64,000 nt of DNA from an uncultured Flavobacteriales bacterium (GTDB taxonomy: Bacteria > Bacteroidota > Bacteroidia > Flavobacteriales > BACL11), in assembly GCA_905181585.1 (NCBI GenBank), contig CAJIYG010000002.1:124001-188000 (forward strand), in the 5' to 3' direction. The notes under the pieces were generated by a model. The model was given only the letters and a program-made list of their open reading frames with translations, made no database searches and was not told the DNA's origin. Below, one piece after another: positions 61,651-64,000 of the stretch. A program made the position numbers and the translations under genes. Positions within the stretch are counted from its first letter, which is position 1; every line of letters begins with the position of its first letter.

Positions 61651-62958
61651 ATGATAACTAATTTTATTTTTCTGTTCATTTTTTTATTTGCTATTACAGT
61701 ATTTTCTTTAAATCTTAGAAAAATTATTCGAAATATTAATTTAGGAATTGATGTTGATAGATCAGATAATAAAAAAATTAGATTAAAAAATATGTTTAGA
61801 GTTGCTCTGGGTCAATCAAAGATGTTTGATAGACCAATAGCAGCAGTTTTACATCTTTTTCTTTATGTTGGTTTTATTATTATAAATATAGAAGTTGTGG
61901 AAATTTTAATAGATGGAATATTTGGTACTCATCGTTTTTTAGCGCATTACGTTAATAATACTATTTATAATATTTTAATAGGATCATTTGAAATATTAGC
62001 ATTTCTAGTATTTTTTTCATGTATTATTTTCTTAATTAGAAGAAACGTTATTCGTTTAAAAAGATTCTTTAGTAAAGAAATGACTTCTTGGCCAAAAACA
62101 GATGCTAACCTTATTTTGGTTTTTGAAATTCTACTTATGGGTGCTTTTTTATCAATGAATGCTGCAGATGGACTTCTACAATCAAGGAATATTGATCATT
62201 ATATTATTGCCGGATCCTTTCCTGTTTCACAATTTATTACTCCAATTTTTTCACCTTTAAGTTCTGAAAATTTAATTTTACTAGAAAGATTCTGTTGGTG
62301 GTTTCATATTCTAGGTATTCTTGGATTTATGAATTATGTTCTATTTTCTAAACATCTTCATATCTTTTTTGCGTTTCCTAGTACCTATTATGCAAATATC
62401 AATAATTTAGGTCAGTTTAATAATTTACAATCTGTAACAAATGAAGTTAAGTTAATGCTTGATCCAAATGCTGACCCTTTTGCAACACCATCATCAAGTG
62501 ATGATAATAATTCAAAACTATTTGGCGCTAAAGATGCTACAGATTTAAATTGGGTTCAATTATTAAATGCATACAGTTGTACTGAATGTGGAAGATGTAC
62601 ATCTGTTTGCCCTGCAAATCAAACAGGTAAAGAATTATCCCCGAGAAAAATTATGATGGATACAAGGGACCGTATTGAAGAAATCGGTAATAGTAAGCAA
62701 AAAGATAATAAGAGTTTACTTGGAGATTATGTAACAAGTGAAGAATTATGGGCCTGTACAACATGTAATGCGTGCACAGATGCTTGCCCTATTGATTTAG
62801 ACCCTCTATCTATCATTATGGATATGAGAAGATATTTAGTCATGGAAGAGTCCTCTGCTCCAACTGAATTAAATAATATGTTTTCAAACGTTGAAAATAA
62901 TGGTGCTCCCTGGAAATTTTCAGCTGCAGACAGATTAAATTGGACAAAAATTAATTAA
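61651..62958 (+). CDS. Membrane (Fe-S) electron-transfer protein with two 4Fe-4S clusters, 435 aa
   Basis: Four to six transmembrane helices (~5-22, 68-90, 112-130, 155-172, 220-240), with His residues that could bind heme, and a cytoplasmic ferredoxin domain. Two cluster motifs are CTECGRCTSVCPANQTG (~314-330) and CTTCNACTDACPIDLD (~372-387). This is the HdrC/NarI-like architecture of CoB-CoM heterodisulfide-reductase-related proteins found in many Bacteroidota, not methanogenesis. The partner CCG-domain protein follows after the HAD gene. It probably moves electrons between the quinone pool and a dehydrogenase. Its true donor is unknown. Confidence 0.85.
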   Translation: MITNFIFLFIFLFAITVFSLNLRKIIRNINLGIDVDRSDNKKIRLKNMFRVALGQSKMFDRPIAAVLHLFLYVGFIIINIEVVEILIDGIFGTHRFLAHYVNNTIYNILIGSFEILAFLVFFSCIIFLIRRNVIRLKRFFSKEMTSWPKTDANLILVFEILLMGAFLSMNAADGLLQSRNIDHYIIAGSFPVSQFITPIFSPLSSENLILLERFCWWFHILGILGFMNYVLFSKHLHIFFAFPSTYYANINNLGQFNNLQSVTNEVKLMLDPNADPFATPSSSDDNNSKLFGAKDATDLNWVQLLNAYSCTECGRCTSVCPANQTGKELSPRKIMMDTRDRIEEIGNSKQKDNKSLLGDYVTSEELWACTTCNACTDACPIDLDPLSIIMDMRRYLVMEESSAPTELNNMFSNVENNGAPWKFSAADRLNWTKIN

Positions 62959-62959
62959 T

Positions 62960-63376
62960 ATGTTCATTGAATTAAATAAAGATAAATTTGGAAATAATGT
63001 AAGCCCTGTTTTTAAAGATGGAAAAAAAAATTATTTAATAGATATTGATGGCACAATTTGTGATGATATTCCTAATGAAGAGCCTGAGAGAATGCTTACT
63101 GCAAAATTATATGATGATGCATTATTTACTCTTAATAAGTGGTATGATCAAGGTCATATAATTACTTTTTTTACTTCTAGGCTTGAAGAACATCGAAATG
63201 TGACAGAAAATTGGTTAAAAGAAAATGGATTTTTATATCATGCTTTGTTGATGAATAAGCCAAGAGGTGGTAATTATCATTGGGTTGATAATCATATTGT
63301 TAGAGCAACAAAATTTAACGGTAAGTTTACTGATTTAGTTGATGAGCAAGTAAAAATACAGGTATTTAAAAAATAA
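62960..63376 (+). CDS. HAD-like phosphatase domain protein, 138 aa
   Basis: Motif I YLIDIDGTICDDIPNEEPER (nucleophile DID, ~27-46), motif II IITFFTSRLEEHRN (~67-80) and a HWVDNHIVRATKFNG motif-III-like region. It is a small HAD protein sandwiched one base after the 4Fe-4S gene and one base before its CCG partner, so co-translation is likely. Bacteroidota databases often label such proteins phosphoheptose isomerase or nucleotidase. I cannot choose a substrate. Confidence 0.75.
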   Translation: MFIELNKDKFGNNVSPVFKDGKKNYLIDIDGTICDDIPNEEPERMLTAKLYDDALFTLNKWYDQGHIITFFTSRLEEHRNVTENWLKENGFLYHALLMNKPRGGNYHWVDNHIVRATKFNGKFTDLVDEQVKIQVFKK

Positions 63377-63377
63377 A

Positions 63378-64000
63378 ATGGATTTATTAAAAGTTAAAAA
63401 AATGTCTGAGTTTGTTGAAAATGGAGAGAAGCCTGATATTCTTTTTTGGGTTGGTTCTGCTGGAAGCTTTGATGAAAGAGCTCAGAAAATAACAAGGGCT
63501 TTTGTTACTATTTTAAATAAATGTAACGTAAATTTTGCTGTTTTAGGAGAAGAAGAAAGTTCTTCTGGTGATGCAGCTAAAAGAGCTGGAAACGAGTTTC
63601 TATTTCAAATGCAAGCCCTGATGAATATTGAAATTTTAAATTCATATGATGTTAGAAGGATTGTTACTACATGTCCTCATTCTTACAACACTATAAAAAA
63701 TGAATACAAGGGTTTAGGAGGTAATTATTTTGTACAACATCACACTGAGTATTTAGAAGAACTTATAGATAATGGAGAACTATCTTTTAACAATAATTTA
63801 AAAGGACAAAAAGTTACCTATCATGACCCATGTTATCTTGGAAGGGCCAACGATGTATATGATCCTCCCAGAAGTCTTATTAAAAAACTAGGAGTTACAT
63901 TACAAGAAATGCCAAGAAATAAAAGAAATTCTTTTTGTTGTGGGGCTGGTGGAGCACAAATGTTTAAAGAGGCTGAGAAGGGAACTAATGAAATTAACAT
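63378..64000 (+). CDS. (Fe-S)-binding protein with CCG domain, HdrB-like (partial)
   Basis: Runs off the right edge; 207 codons are visible. ILFWVGSAGSFDERAQKITR at the N-terminus. RRIVTTCPHSYNTIKNEYKG precedes the second CCG repeat. TYHDPCYLGRANDVYDPPR and NSFCCGAGGAQMF carry the cysteines of CCG modules. Partner of the 4Fe-4S protein at 61651, forming an HdrBC-like electron-transfer module. Confidence 0.9.
   Translation, partial: MDLLKVKKMSEFVENGEKPDILFWVGSAGSFDERAQKITRAFVTILNKCNVNFAVLGEEESSSGDAAKRAGNEFLFQMQALMNIEILNSYDVRRIVTTCPHSYNTIKNEYKGLGGNYFVQHHTEYLEELIDNGELSFNNNLKGQKVTYHDPCYLGRANDVYDPPRSLIKKLGVTLQEMPRNKRNSFCCGAGGAQMFKEAEKGTNEIN

Overview
The window is chromosomal DNA of a Bacteroidota bacterium, most likely a marine Flavobacteriia-type organism. 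The evidence is very low GC, Type IX secretion (T9SS) C-terminal sorting domains, SprB-type and GCTDP...DDGSC adhesin repeats, TAnnTTTG promoter boxes with no Shine-Dalgarno sequences, an HmuY/DUF6607 pair, a Lacal_2735-type small protein, and Bacteroidota-style LptD, PorE-like OmpA and fused E1 proteins. No rRNA, CRISPR array, insertion sequence or prophage was seen.

Layout. (1) 1-15671, minus strand: two tandem, nearly identical giant genes for secreted multidomain adhesins. The left one runs off the window. They are separated by a small XRE-type regulator and two terminators. (2) 16269-20781: a BtuB-like TonB-dependent receptor, a small membrane protein, and a convergent HmuY-like plus DUF6607 pair, which looks like a heme or metalloporphyrin acquisition locus. 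(3) 20982-30093: an uninterrupted heme operon hemA-C-D-B-L-E-N-H-J, covering every step from glutamyl-tRNA to protoheme. (4) 30100-36711: an LTA-synthase-like phosphotransferase with a GDPD-like partner, a TPMT-family methyltransferase, a cupredoxin/flavin-reductase pair, a SulP transporter, a Lacal_2735-type small protein and a lipoprotein. (5) 36871-51330: housekeeping genes (mnmE, sucD, fabG, a VWA membrane protein, prohibitin, hutI, aroC, a dicarboxylate symporter, a PorE-like OmpA protein, rplS, trmD, a PRTase, aroK). (6) 51467-51660: tRNA-Lys and tRNA-Leu. (7) 51754-64000: a tubby-like protein, a SUI1 factor, a lipid kinase, a fused 2-oxoacid dehydrogenase E1, KdsC, a TrpG/PabA amidotransferase, LptD, an amidase, an MCE protein and an HdrBC-like iron-sulfur electron-transfer pair. 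Several of the last group build the envelope (KDO, LPS export, peptidoglycan, lipid transport).

Sequence quality. About ten otherwise normal genes, including the essential hemB and sucD, are interrupted by one-base indels. The simplest explanation is uncorrected long-read errors in an assembled genome. These genes are described as intact with a probable sequence error. Both giant adhesin copies also carry one such indel each, at different places.

The most interesting structures are the tandem adhesin duplication with mosaic divergence, the single-operon heme pathway next to an HmuY-type uptake locus, a nested inverted-repeat element at 36743-36852, and promoter boxes so close to start codons that several transcripts are probably leaderless.
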